From: CADEED01 sp963839685
GTDB taxonomy: Bacteria; Pseudomonadota; Gammaproteobacteria; Steroidobacterales; Steroidobacteraceae
Direction of reading: 5' to 3'
DNA length: 64,000 nt
Assembly: GCA_963839685.1 (NCBI GenBank)
Contig: CAWIVS010000009.1
Span: forward strand, 62,001 to 126,000
The notes under the pieces were generated by a model. That model saw only the letters and a program-made list of their open reading frames with translations, was not told where the DNA came from and ran no database searches. Below are positions 47,854 to 56,787 of the stretch, in pieces. Made by a program: the position numbers and the translations under genes. Each line of letters starts with the position of its first letter. Position 1 is the stretch's first letter.

Positions 47854-48775
47854 CGGGGCCGCCTGCACTGGCGACGGGTTGCGACTCCTGCCGTCCGAGC
47901 GACAGCACGTAGGCCGCCAGTAGTTTGACGCGCGTTTCCCCGAGCCGCTCCGCATGCGCCGGCATGGCGCCGTTGCGTCCCCTTTCGATGCTGTCGCGCA
48001 CCGCGGCCAGCGAGCCGCCGTGCAGCCAGACGCCATCGGTGAGATTGGGCGCGCCGAGCGCCGGGTTGCCGTGCGCCTCGGGTCCATGGCAGGCCGCGCA
48101 CAGCTCGGCGAACTTCGCGCCACCGGCGCGCGGGTCGCCGGCCTCGAGCTTGCGGCCGGTGAGCCCGACCACGTAGCTCAGCATGTCCTCGACGCCGCGC
48201 GCGCCAAGCACCTCGCCCCACGGTGGCATGATGCCGGTGCGGCCGCTGGCGATGGTGGTGACGACGGTGTCGGCATCGCCGCCCCACAACCAGTCCTTGT
48301 CGACGAGGTTGGGAAAGCCGGGTGCGCCGCCGCCATCGGAGCCGTGGCAGGTGGCGCAGTTGTTGAGAAACAGGTTGCGGCCGATGTTGAGCGCGGCCGG
48401 GTCGGAGGTGAGCTGGGCGGCGCTGCGCGCGCTGAACGGCGCCAGTGTGCTCTCGATGCGATCCGCGTTGAGGCGCGATTCGCCCTCGTGTTCGATGCGC
48501 GAGGTCCAGTTGAGCGTGCCCTTGAAAGTGCCCAGTCCCGGATAGAGCACGAGATAGCCGACACCGAAGACGACGGTGATGATGAACAGCCACAGCCACC
48601 AGCGCGGCAGCGGATTGTTCAGCTCACGCAGATCTTCGTCCCAGACGTGGCCGGTGGTGTGTTCGGTGCTCGCGCCCTCGCCCGGTGAGCGTCGCGTCCA
48701 CCACAGCAGCCACAGACAGCCGGCGATATTCGCGCCGGTGAGCACGATAATGAAGATGCTTTGCCCGGCGGTCAC
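47831..48775 (-). CDS. ccoP: cbb3 oxidase diheme subunit CcoP
   Basis: 314-residue membrane-anchored cytochrome c subunit. It has N-terminal helices (FIIVLTGANIAGCLWLLWWT, WLWLFIITVVFGVGYLVLYP) and two c-type heme sites, CATCH near residue 140 and CAACH near 228, each with downstream Met ligands (MPPWGEVLG, MPAHAERLG). The start is GTG, in GTGA overlap with ccoQ. Confidence 0.95.
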   Translation of the reverse strand: MTAGQSIFIIVLTGANIAGCLWLLWWTRRSPGEGASTEHTTGHVWDEDLRELNNPLPRWWLWLFIITVVFGVGYLVLYPGLGTFKGTLNWTSRIEHEGESRLNADRIESTLAPFSARSAAQLTSDPAALNIGRNLFLNNCATCHGSDGGGAPGFPNLVDKDWLWGGDADTVVTTIASGRTGIMPPWGEVLGARGVEDMLSYVVGLTGRKLEAGDPRAGGAKFAELCAACHGPEAHGNPALGAPNLTDGVWLHGGSLAAVRDSIERGRNGAMPAHAERLGETRVKLLAAYVLSLGRQESQPVASAGGPDEPAAAR

Positions 48776-48930
48776 GGTGGTGGCCCCTCATCGTCCAGCG
48801 GCAGACGTGCCGCGGCATCGAAATCGGCGCGACGCGCCTTGCTCCAGGCCCAGACGATCAGCCACAGGAACAACACCAGCAACACGCCGGTGACGATGCC
48901 GCGGAAGATATTGATGTCCAATGCCGTCAC
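48772..48930 (-). CDS. ccoQ: cbb3 oxidase small subunit CcoQ
   Basis: 52-residue single-helix protein read from the GTG at 48930: helix VTGVLLVLFLWLIVWAWS, then KARRADFDAAARLPLDDEG. It overlaps ccoO (TGA within GTGA) and ccoP in the same way. CcoQ stabilises the CcoNOP core. It is short, so it is easily missed. Confidence 0.88.
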   Translation of the reverse strand: MTALDINIFRGIVTGVLLVLFLWLIVWAWSKARRADFDAAARLPLDDEGPPP

Positions 48931-49559
48931 CAGTTGGCCGAGGCTTTGCCGAGGCCTTGTAGATAGACAATCAGTGCTTCCATTTCAGTCTTGCCGCGCA
49001 CCACGTCCGCGGCCGTGAGGATGTCCTCGTCGGTGTACGGCACCCCGATGCTGCGCAGGGCGCGCATCTTCGAGGCCGTGCCATCCTCGTGCACTGTCGC
49101 TTCGACGAGCCAGCCATAGGCCGGCATGTTCGATTCGGGCACCACGTCGCGCGGATTCACGAGGTGCGCGCGATGCCACTCGTCGCTGTAACGCCCGCCG
49201 ACGCGCGCCAGGTCCGGTCCGGTGCGCTTGGAACCGAACTGGAACGGATGGTCGTAGACGCTTTCGCCGGCCAGCGAAAAGTGCCCGTAACGTTCGGTCT
49301 CGGCGCGCAGCGGCCGGATCATCTGCGAGTGGCAGTTGTAGCAGCCCTCGCGGATGTAGATGTCGCGCCCTTCGAGTGCCAGCGCCGGGTAGGGTTTGAC
49401 GCCGGGCGCCGCCGTGGTGACTTCGTTCGACAGGTACAGCGGCACGATTTCCACCAGGCCGCCGACGGCGATCACGATGACGATCCAGATGCCGAGCCAG
49501 TGAACCTTCCGCTCGACGGTGTCGTGACTGAACTTCCCGGGTTCGTGGTTGGAGCTCAT
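48927..49559 (-). CDS. ccoO: cbb3 oxidase monoheme subunit CcoO
   Basis: 210-residue membrane-anchored cytochrome c. One N-terminal helix (GIWIVIVIAVGGLVEIVPLY), heme site CYNCH (REGCYNCHSQMIRP), later Met ligand region ESNMPAYGWL. The ATG at 49559 overlaps the ccoN stop. Confidence 0.96.
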   Translation of the reverse strand: MSSNHEPGKFSHDTVERKVHWLGIWIVIVIAVGGLVEIVPLYLSNEVTTAAPGVKPYPALALEGRDIYIREGCYNCHSQMIRPLRAETERYGHFSLAGESVYDHPFQFGSKRTGPDLARVGGRYSDEWHRAHLVNPRDVVPESNMPAYGWLVEATVHEDGTASKMRALRSIGVPYTDEDILTAADVVRGKTEMEALIVYLQGLGKASANW

Positions 49560-51034
49560 GCCGGCTCCGGAATCGCGCTATCGATCACGCGCTCACGTGC
49601 CGCGACCGTCTTCCAGCAGTTGTAGGCCATGACGAACATGCCCCCGAGCACCAGCACGCCGCCCAGCAGGCGCACCGCGTAGTACGGGTAGGTGGCGTTG
49701 AGCGCTTCGATGAAGGAGTACGTGAGCGAGCCGTCATCGTTCGTGGCGCGCCACATCAGCCCCTGCATCACGCCCGCGATCCACATCGAAGCGATGTACA
49801 GGACCACGCCAATGGTGGTGGTCCAGAAATGCCAGTCGATGAGCCGGATGCTGTACATCTCCTTCTTGCCGTAGAGCCGCGGGAACATGGAGTAGATGCA
49901 GCCCACGGTGATCATCGCCACCCAGCCAAGGGCGCCCGCGTGCACGTGGCCCACGGTCCAGTCCGTGTAGTGCGACAGCGAGTTCACCGTTTTGATGGAC
50001 ATCATCGGCCCCTCGAACGTCGCAATGCCGTAGAACGAGAGTGCCACCACCATGAACTTGAGGATGGGATCGGTGCGCAGCTTGTGCCACACGCCGGACA
50101 GCGTCATGAGGCCGTTGATCATGCCGCCCCAGGACGGCGCCAGCAGGATCAGCGAGAACACCATCCCCAGCGACTGCGCCCAGTCGGGCAGCGTGGTGTA
50201 GTGCAGGTGGTGCGGGCCCGCCCACATGTAGATAGAGATGAGTGCCCAGAAGTGCACGATGGACAGCCGGTAGGAATACACCGGGCGTCCTGCCTGCTTG
50301 GGCACGTAGTAATACATCATGCCCAGGAAGCCGGCCGTCAGGAAAAAGCCCACGGCGTTATGGCCGTACCACCATTGCACCATCGCATCGACCGTTCCGG
50401 CGTAAATCGAATAGGACTTGCCGAGCGATACGGGAATTTCCGCGCTGTTGACGATGTGCAGCACGGCCACGGTGATGATGAACGAAGCGAAGAACCAGTT
50501 GGCCACGTAGATGTGCGAGACGCGGCGCTTGACCAGCGTGCCGAAAAACACCACCGCGTAAGACACCCACACGACCGCGATCAGCAGGTCGATGGGCCAC
50601 TCGAGCTCGGCATATTCCTTGCCCGATGTCATCCCGGCTGGCAGCGTGATCGCCGCCAGCACAATCACCGCCTGCCAGCCCCAGAACGTGAACGCGGCGA
50701 GCTTCTCCGCGAACAGGCGCACGTGGCAGGTGCGCTGCACGACGTAGTAGGAAGTGGCGAACAGCGCCGAGCCGCCGAAGGCAAATATCACCGCGTTGGT
50801 GTGCAGCGGGCGCAGACGCCCATAGGACAGCCACGAGATGCCGAAATTGAGCTCCGGCCAATACAACTGGGCGGCAATGATGACGCCCACCAGCATGCCG
50901 ACGATGCCCCAGACCACGGTCATGACGGCGAATTGCCGCACGACCTTGTCGTTGTAGGTGCCGGCGGGAATTGCCGGACTTTCCGCAATGATTGGTTCCG
51001 CGGCCGGTCCGGCCGCGGCTGCTGTCGTACTCAT
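49556..51034 (-). CDS. ccoN: cbb3 oxidase catalytic subunit CcoN
   Basis: 492-residue heme-copper oxidase subunit I. Ligands are visible: LRPLHTNAVIFAFG (low-spin heme His), WWYGHNAVGFFLTAGFLGMM with the downstream Tyr of the cross-link (CuB His), WAGPHHLHYT (two CuB His) and DWTVGHVHAGALGW (heme His pair). It reduces O2 with high affinity at the inner membrane. It heads the cco operon; no clear FNR/FixK-type TTGAT-N4-ATCAA box was seen directly upstream. Confidence 0.97.
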   Translation of the reverse strand: MSTTAAAAGPAAEPIIAESPAIPAGTYNDKVVRQFAVMTVVWGIVGMLVGVIIAAQLYWPELNFGISWLSYGRLRPLHTNAVIFAFGGSALFATSYYVVQRTCHVRLFAEKLAAFTFWGWQAVIVLAAITLPAGMTSGKEYAELEWPIDLLIAVVWVSYAVVFFGTLVKRRVSHIYVANWFFASFIITVAVLHIVNSAEIPVSLGKSYSIYAGTVDAMVQWWYGHNAVGFFLTAGFLGMMYYYVPKQAGRPVYSYRLSIVHFWALISIYMWAGPHHLHYTTLPDWAQSLGMVFSLILLAPSWGGMINGLMTLSGVWHKLRTDPILKFMVVALSFYGIATFEGPMMSIKTVNSLSHYTDWTVGHVHAGALGWVAMITVGCIYSMFPRLYGKKEMYSIRLIDWHFWTTTIGVVLYIASMWIAGVMQGLMWRATNDDGSLTYSFIEALNATYPYYAVRLLGGVLVLGGMFVMAYNCWKTVAARERVIDSAIPEPA

Positions 51035-51076
51035 GTTCCAGATTCTCGAACGTGGAAAAGCGGGCCGATATACGCC

Positions 51077-51541
51077 CTACTGCGCACTTGCCAGCGGTGC
51101 GGTACGTGGCTTTACGGATTCCGCTGGGACTCGCTCGCTGATAAGCCGGAAAAACCAGGCGGCCGCGAGTGCCGCGAGGAGGCCTTCCGCCCCTAACATC
51201 AGCGGCAGCGGTAGCGTCAGCGTGCAAAGCAGCAATCCACCCGTCATGCCGAAAACGCAGCCGCCGTGCGCCGCCAGGGCCGATGCCGCACCCCAGCGGT
51301 GATGCCGGAACCAGAGACCGGCGAGTTGCACCAGCAGCCCGCCGGCCAGCATTCCCGTCACGGCCGTGGGTAACAACTCAAACGTGAATACGATCAGCGA
51401 CCTGAAGGTCGGACCGGACGCGCGGCAGGCACTCAGCCAGGCGCTATAACCCAGGTGGCTGCGCTCATCGATGACGACGCCCAGAAGCGCCAGCAGCATC
51501 GGCACCAGCGCCAACACCGCCGGGACCAGAACGCGGCTCAT
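51077..51541 (-). CDS. Multi-pass membrane protein upstream of ccoN
   Basis: 154 residues with four hydrophobic segments (ALVPMLLALLGVVID, LIVFTFELLPTAVTGMLAGG, GGCVFGMTGGLLLCTLTLPL and MLGAEGLLAALAAAWFF). Unrecognised. It ends 42 bases before ccoN on the same strand, so it may be the first gene of the operon. Its ATG overlaps the end of a quinone-reductase fragment (ATGA). Confidence 0.7.
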   Translation of the reverse strand: MSRVLVPAVLALVPMLLALLGVVIDERSHLGYSAWLSACRASGPTFRSLIVFTFELLPTAVTGMLAGGLLVQLAGLWFRHHRWGAASALAAHGGCVFGMTGGLLLCTLTLPLPLMLGAEGLLAALAAAWFFRLISERVPAESVKPRTAPLASAQ

Positions 51542-51690
51542 GCCTGCGTCACCGCGCAAAAGAGGTAATCGGCAGCCGGCATTCCCATGGTGACGACGAT
51601 CCGTATGCTGCGCCCCTTCAGGGGCATTCGCAGCCTGCCAGTTTTGCCGCCGGCGTCGAGTGCGTAACCGTAACGGAAGCAGGTGAGAGA
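51538..51690 (-). pseudogene. Fragment of a flavodoxin-fold NAD(P)H:quinone reductase
   Basis: A stretch of ~45 codons (FRYGYALDAGGKTGRLRMPL, KGRSIRIVVTMGMPA) matches the C-terminal half of PF02525-type quinone reductases (GFAFRYG...LKGRSARIVVTMGMPA), then diverges into DYLFCAVTQA and stops. No N-terminal flavodoxin part is found upstream. The remnant sits between the hybrid kinase and the ccoN-side membrane gene; the rest of 51690-51888 shows nothing clear. Confidence 0.45.
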
Positions 51691-51888
51691 TGTGTCTTGC
51701 CATGTCGTTGATTCCCGGGCTGCGCCGCATGCTGCTCGCCGGCTCCCAGGGCGAACAACCGGGCGAGCCACAGTCGTGTACGCAGTCTCGCGGATGTGCC
51801 CGGCGGAATGCCCTTTGAAACTGGGCACTTGCGACACCCTTTTTCCGATGTAATCCTTGGCCGCACCAGCGGCCAGGCAATCTCGAAC

Positions 51889-53400
51889 ATGCTCTCTTCA
51901 GAGCTCGTCCGGAGCGTTCTCGACTCTGCCCCGGATGCGATGATCGTCATCGACTCCACGGGCATCATCCTGTTCGCCAATCGCCAGTTGTCTGCACTGT
52001 TTGGTTATGAACACGATGAGGTGGTCGGCGCCGCCGTCGAGGTGCTGCTGCCCGAACGCTTTCGCGTCCGGCACACGGCGCACCGCGACCGCTACACGCG
52101 CAACGTGCGCGTGAGGCCCATGGGAATGGGGCTCGACCTATTCGGCCGGCGCAAGGACGGCAGCGAGTTTCCGGTCGAGATCAGCCTCAGTCCGATCCGG
52201 CAGGGTGACGAAGACATCGTCGCGGCCGCGATTCGCGACGTCACCGAGCGCCGCCAGGTGGAACAGGCGGTGCGCGAAGCGCGGCGCGAAGCCGAACATG
52301 CCACGCTCGCCAAGAGCCGTTTTCTCGCCACCGCGAGCCACGATCTGCGTCAGCCGCTGCAGGCGCTCGGCCTGCTGAATGGCGCTCTGCGCCGCATGAT
52401 CCACGACACGGAATGCCTGGAGATGCTGGATCAGCAGGAACAGGCCGTCGATGCGATGTCACGCCTGCTGAACGCGTTGCTCGACATCAGCAAACTCGAG
52501 TCCGGCGTCATCAAGCTCGATCTCACCGACTTCGACCTGGTGCCGCTGTTCGACCAGCTACGCCGCGATTTCTCGGGGCTGGCCGCGAGCAAGGGACTGC
52601 GCCTGGCTTTCGATACGCCGCCAGTGCACGTGCATTCCGATCCGGCGCTGGTATCCCAGGTACTGCGCAACCTGTTGTCGAATGCCATCAAGTACACCCA
52701 GAACGGCTCGGTGGAGCTGCGCTGCGAAAACCGGGCCGAGCGGCTGCACATCGAGGTGCGCGACACAGGCGTGGGTATCGCGCCGGACCAGGTCGGGTTG
52801 ATCTTCGAGGAGTTCTACCAGGTGGGCGTATCGCCCAACAGTTCGCGCGACGGTTTTGGCCTGGGCCTGAGTATCGTGCAACGCATTGCCAGGTTGCTCG
52901 GGATCCGGATCCAGGTGAGCTCGGAACCGGGCAAGGGTTCGGTGTTCGCCTTCGAATTGCCGACGGCAGCCGCACCCATGACGGACGCCGCGAAGTCGGG
53001 CGCGGCCCGCAGGCACAGCACCGTGCTGCCCGGCGAGGCGCGACGTATCCTGCTCGTGGAGGATGAGCCGAGCGTGCGCAACGCCATGCGCATGCTGTTC
53101 AACATCGAGGGCTACGAGGTGGTGCCGGTCGCCACCGCCGACGAGGCGCTCGCGCAACTGCGCGACGACGCATTCGATCTGATGGTCACCGACTACCACC
53201 TGGACGGCAGCCGGACCGGCACGCAGGTAATCGCCGCGGCACGCGAGTTGCTGGGTTCTGGCGTGAAGGCGGTGCTCGTCACGGGCGACACGTCTTCCGC
53301 GGTACGCGATATGCAAGGTGACGCGCGGCTGCGCATCACCAGCAAGCCGATCAACTCAGACGAACTGCTGGCGCTGGTCCGCGACCTGCTCCTTGTCTGA
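51889..53400 (+). CDS. PAS-domain hybrid histidine kinase with C-terminal receiver
   Basis: 503-residue cytosolic sensor. A PAS domain (AMIVIDSTGIILFANRQLSA to VAAAIRDVTERRQ, residues ~15-135), then a DHp with ATASHDLRQPLQALGLLNGA (phospho-His), the ATPase (LRNLLSNAIKYTQNGSVELR, FGLGLSIVQRIARLLGIRIQ) and a receiver (ILLVEDEPSVRNAMRMLFNI, Asp in MVTDYHLDGS). The ATG at 51889 is preferred to an upstream one because it abuts the PAS domain. It overlaps the convergent USP gene by 45 bases. Confidence 0.9.
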   Translation: MLSSELVRSVLDSAPDAMIVIDSTGIILFANRQLSALFGYEHDEVVGAAVEVLLPERFRVRHTAHRDRYTRNVRVRPMGMGLDLFGRRKDGSEFPVEISLSPIRQGDEDIVAAAIRDVTERRQVEQAVREARREAEHATLAKSRFLATASHDLRQPLQALGLLNGALRRMIHDTECLEMLDQQEQAVDAMSRLLNALLDISKLESGVIKLDLTDFDLVPLFDQLRRDFSGLAASKGLRLAFDTPPVHVHSDPALVSQVLRNLLSNAIKYTQNGSVELRCENRAERLHIEVRDTGVGIAPDQVGLIFEEFYQVGVSPNSSRDGFGLGLSIVQRIARLLGIRIQVSSEPGKGSVFAFELPTAAAPMTDAAKSGAARRHSTVLPGEARRILLVEDEPSVRNAMRMLFNIEGYEVVPVATADEALAQLRDDAFDLMVTDYHLDGSRTGTQVIAAARELLGSGVKAVLVTGDTSSAVRDMQGDARLRITSKPINSDELLALVRDLLLV

Positions 53401-54216
53401 AATCACGCCGGCAGCGGCGTGGCGTTGCTCGTCGAGCTCGCCCTTCACCAGCAGCACATCACCCGCGGTGGCTTCCGCCAGCCGGCTGGTGAGCGAACGA
53501 AGCGACTCGCCCAGGCCTCGCCGATGCGAAACCGAGCCGAGCACCAGCAGATCGTACTGGCGCGCGGCGAACAGCGGCGGCAGGCGTTTGTCGGGTGGCC
53601 CTTCGAACATCTGCAGTCGTTCGCAGCCCACGTGATACTCGCGCACCAGTTGTGCCAGCCTGACGCCACGCTCCATACGCACGAAGTCGTCTTGCTGTTC
53701 TCGCTCGGTGTATAAAACGTCGAGGTTGCCGTGACAGCCGAGCGCGAGAAAGCCCGCCGTGTGCATGACATTGCGCGCTATGTCCACACTGTCGATATCG
53801 GATACATCGACCGAGGCGGCGAACCGGACGGGTTTGGCCCAGGGCTTTGCGGTCGCCAGCATCAGCGGCACCGGGCACTGCTGCGACAGTTGCCAGTCGT
53901 TGGGTGCCAGCGCCCAGCGGCGCAACGGATGCGCGCCGGCGGGAGCCTTGATCAGCAGATCGGCTTGTCGGTCGCGTATTTCACGCATCAGGAGCGAATG
54001 CGCCGGCTCGCTCGTGTGCGGCACGGCGCGCAGCGTGAGCTGCGGATGGTCGAGCGCCGCAAGGCGCGGCACGAAACCGCTACGCAGCAGCGGTTCGAAG
54101 ATCATCACTTCCACGCGCGCGTCGAAAATGCGAGCCAGGGCCACCGCCTTGTCGATCACGGAGTTGGCGCTGTCGGAATGTTCGACTGCCGCAATGATGG
54201 AGGTCAGCTTTTCCAT
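53356..54216 (-). CDS. Universal stress protein (tandem USP)
   Basis: 286-residue double-USP protein. Domain 1 begins LTSIIAAVEHSDSANSVIDK; domain 2 has ARQYDLLVLGSVSHRRGLGE with a nucleotide-binding-like G-x-G-x(9)-G region. Such USPs are common in microaerobic/dormancy regulons. The last 45 bases overlap the 3' end of the hybrid kinase on the other strand. Confidence 0.88.
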   Translation of the reverse strand: MEKLTSIIAAVEHSDSANSVIDKAVALARIFDARVEVMIFEPLLRSGFVPRLAALDHPQLTLRAVPHTSEPAHSLLMREIRDRQADLLIKAPAGAHPLRRWALAPNDWQLSQQCPVPLMLATAKPWAKPVRFAASVDVSDIDSVDIARNVMHTAGFLALGCHGNLDVLYTEREQQDDFVRMERGVRLAQLVREYHVGCERLQMFEGPPDKRLPPLFAARQYDLLVLGSVSHRRGLGESLRSLTSRLAEATAGDVLLVKGELDEQRHAAAGVISDKEQVADQRQQFV

Positions 54217-54230
54217 AACGAGGCCTCCGG

Positions 54231-54566
54231 CTAACAAGCCCGGCACTGCGACGCGTATGGCACGACCCGCAGCCGCTCCGCGTCGATTTCGCCGGCGCAT
54301 TTGGTACACAACCCGTACACACCCTGGTCGATACGCTCGAGCGCCGCTTCGATGTGTTCGAGCTCGCGGCTCGCGGCGCGCTCGATGGCCGCCAGCACCT
54401 CGTCGTTCTCCATGGCAATGGCGGCATCGGGCGCGTCGCGCGGCAGCGGCTCGCGTACGCGCCTCAAGTCGCTGTGTACGCGGCCGAGGCGTTCGCGCAG
54501 TTCCGCAGACCGGGCCAGGAGGCCGGCGCGCGTGCGGCGCAGTCGATCATCGAGGATGGTGCTCAT
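54231..54566 (-). CDS. DksA/TraR-type zinc-finger protein
   Basis: 111-residue coiled-coil plus C4 zinc finger (LCTKCAGEIDAERLRVVPYA, ending SQCRAC), the TraR/DksA signature, terminating right after the last Cys. DksA-like proteins bind RNA polymerase in the secondary channel. This short form differs from housekeeping DksA (~150 residues). It lies 14 bases upstream of the USP gene on the same strand. Confidence 0.88.
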   Translation of the reverse strand: MSTILDDRLRRTRAGLLARSAELRERLGRVHSDLRRVREPLPRDAPDAAIAMENDEVLAAIERAASRELEHIEAALERIDQGVYGLCTKCAGEIDAERLRVVPYASQCRAC

Positions 54567-54676
54567 GGAGGTGCAAATTGGCAGAGGGCGAGTAATCGCG
54601 ACATTCGCCGCTGTACGTATTCGGTCCGTGGTATTGCGTAGATCGATCCAGGACTCGCAACTCCATACTGCGACCC

Positions 54677-56170
54677 ATGTTTTCCCGGGAAACCCAGGCG
54701 CTCATGGAGGCGGCGGTGGATGCCGTCGTGGTGATCGACCACCGCGGCCGGATGCTGGCGGTGAACGATGCCACGACGCGAATCTTCGGCTACCGCATCG
54801 ACGAGCTCCTGGACAACAATGTCAGCATGCTGTTGCCTGAACCGGAGCGCGGCGCGCACGACACTCACTTGGCGCGCTACCTGGCGAGCGGCGTGGGCAG
54901 GATCATCGGCACTGGCCGTGAAGTACGTGCCCACCGTAAGGACGGCAGCGTGTTCCCGATGCACCTGTCGGTGGGCCGGATACGCGAATCGAGCCCGGCG
55001 TGCTTCGTCGGCCTGTTGCGCGACGTGAGCGGCGAACATGCCGCGCGCGCGGCGCTGCAGATGGAACGCGATCGCGCGCGTGCCTTTCTCGAGCTGCACG
55101 ATTCCATCCTGCTCGAGATCGACGCGGCGCGCTGCGTGCGCGAGATAAATTCGCGCGGCAGTGAGCTGCTGGGAGCCCCGGTGGGCGAGGTTCTGGGCCG
55201 CGACTGGCTGGATTTCATTCGCGGCGACAGCGAGCAGGAACGTGCCCGCATGATGCTGGCGAGCGCGCTCGACAGCGGGCAGTCGCGCGAACGCGAGTAC
55301 GACGCGCTCGACCTGACGGGTGAGCGGCGGCGTGTCCATTGGCGCTGCATGGCGCGCCGCGCGGGGGACGGCAGCCCCGCGGGCTGGTTGTGCTCGGGCG
55401 TCGACGTCACCGACCGCGCCCTGCGCGAAGTACACGCGCGCGTGGCACAGGACCGGCTGACGCGCGTGGCGCGCCTCGCCACCGTCGGCGAGCTGGCGGC
55501 CGGCGTCGCCCACGAGATCAACCAGCCGCTCACCGCCATCACCACCTACGCGCGCGCCTGCGCCCGTTACCTCGAAATGCCCCATCCGGATTTCGACGAG
55601 CTCAGGGAAGCGGTGCGCGAGATCGGCACGGAGGGTCTGCGTGCCGGCGAAATCATCCGCCGACTTCGCAGGATGGCGCGCACCGACGGGGGTGACGAGC
55701 GCACCCTGTTGGACGTCGACGCGCAAATCGATGAGCTGCGTTCGCTGCTGCTCGCCGATGCGCGCATGTACGACGTGCGCGTGGGTTTCAAGCTCGGCGG
55801 TGGACTCCCGCCGGTGCTCGCCAATGCCACCCAGCTGCAACAGGTGGTGCTCAACCTGGTGCGCAATGCCTTTGAAGCACTCGCCGAGATTCCGGCCGGC
55901 TCACGCATCGTCGAGATCGCCACGGCTCGTACCGCGGATGGCGCGGTCGAAATCAACGTCACCGACAATGGTCCGGGCATCGCGGACTGTGTGGCGGACA
56001 AACTGTTTGAACAGTTCACGACCACCAAGGAAACCGGTACCGGGCTAGGACTGGCCATCAGCCGTACCGTCGTGCAGGCTCACCGCGGTAAAATCGGCGC
56101 CCGCAAGGCCCAGCCACGCGGCGCGGTTTTCTACGTGCAGCTTCCGGTCGCCGAGGAATCTCTGGCATGA
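54677..56170 (+). CDS. fixL: FixL-like two-PAS sensor histidine kinase
   Basis: 497-residue soluble kinase: PAS1 (residues ~5-130), PAS2 (~135-250), DHp with GELAAGVAHEINQPLTAITT (phospho-His) and ATPase with LVRNAFEALAEIPA, ending GTGLGLAISRTVVQAHRGKI. PAS1 is close to the FixL heme PAS (SMLLPEPERGAHDTHLARYL, RKDGSVFPMHLSVGRI), but the position of the heme-ligating His reads GVGRIIGTG, with Arg. Coupled to FixJ by ATGA overlap. Confidence 0.9.
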   Translation: MFSRETQALMEAAVDAVVVIDHRGRMLAVNDATTRIFGYRIDELLDNNVSMLLPEPERGAHDTHLARYLASGVGRIIGTGREVRAHRKDGSVFPMHLSVGRIRESSPACFVGLLRDVSGEHAARAALQMERDRARAFLELHDSILLEIDAARCVREINSRGSELLGAPVGEVLGRDWLDFIRGDSEQERARMMLASALDSGQSREREYDALDLTGERRRVHWRCMARRAGDGSPAGWLCSGVDVTDRALREVHARVAQDRLTRVARLATVGELAAGVAHEINQPLTAITTYARACARYLEMPHPDFDELREAVREIGTEGLRAGEIIRRLRRMARTDGGDERTLLDVDAQIDELRSLLLADARMYDVRVGFKLGGGLPPVLANATQLQQVVLNLVRNAFEALAEIPAGSRIVEIATARTADGAVEINVTDNGPGIADCVADKLFEQFTTTKETGTGLGLAISRTVVQAHRGKIGARKAQPRGAVFYVQLPVAEESLA

Positions 56171-56787
56171 ATAAAAATCCCATCATCATGGTCGTGGACG
56201 ACGACTCGGGAGTGCGCAACGCCATGCGCTCTCTGCTCAAGTCAGTAGGACTGGAAAGCGCCCTGTACGCCTCGGCACAGGAATTTCTCACCGCCTATCA
56301 ACCCGCGCAGCCCGGCTGCCTGGTGCTCGACATCCGCATGCCCGGCATGAGCGGCCTGGAGCTGCAGCAGCAACTCAACCTGCGCGGCGCGGTGATTCCC
56401 GTGATCTTCATGACGGGCCATGGCGACATTCCCATGGCGGTGGAAGCGATGCAGCACGGCGCCTTCGATTTCCTGCAGAAGCCGTTCCGCGACCAGGATC
56501 TGCTCGATCGCATCCAGCGCGCCATCGTCAAGGATGCCGAGCAGCGTCAAAGTCTCGGAGAACATGCGCGCATCAAGGCGCACCTGGAATCGCTCACAGC
56601 GCGCGAACGCGAAGTGCTCGATCTCATGACCCTGGGCAAGCAGAACAAGGCCATCGCGCAGGATCTGGGCGTGAGTCCGCGCACTGTCGAGATCCACCGC
56701 GCGCGCGTCATGGAAAAGATGAACGCGCATTCGGTGGCGCAGCTGGTGCGCATGATGCTCGACCTGCAGCACGCCAGCCCCCGATGA
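56167..56787 (+). CDS. fixJ: FixJ-family response regulator
   Basis: 206-residue regulator with a receiver (VVDDDSGVRNAMRSLLKSVG, Asp in LDIRMPGMSGLEL) and a LuxR-type HTH (LTAREREVLDLMTLGKQNKA, IAQDLGVSPRTVEIHRARVM). ATGA overlap with the kinase. It likely controls nearby microaerobic genes such as cco and the USP/Hsp20 genes; this is inferred from position. Confidence 0.94.
   Translation: MNKNPIIMVVDDDSGVRNAMRSLLKSVGLESALYASAQEFLTAYQPAQPGCLVLDIRMPGMSGLELQQQLNLRGAVIPVIFMTGHGDIPMAVEAMQHGAFDFLQKPFRDQDLLDRIQRAIVKDAEQRQSLGEHARIKAHLESLTAREREVLDLMTLGKQNKAIAQDLGVSPRTVEIHRARVMEKMNAHSVAQLVRMMLDLQHASPR

Noticed and set aside
46071..47912. 613-residue plus-strand open frame across ccoH/ccoG
   Set aside because: Antisense to clear cco genes; no signal or motif.
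51035..51076. FNR/FixK box upstream of ccoN
   Set aside because: No TTGAT-N4-ATCAA or near match seen.
49829..51196. 455-residue plus-strand open frame opposite ccoN
   Set aside because: Antisense of a fully conserved oxidase subunit; His/Arg-rich shadow.
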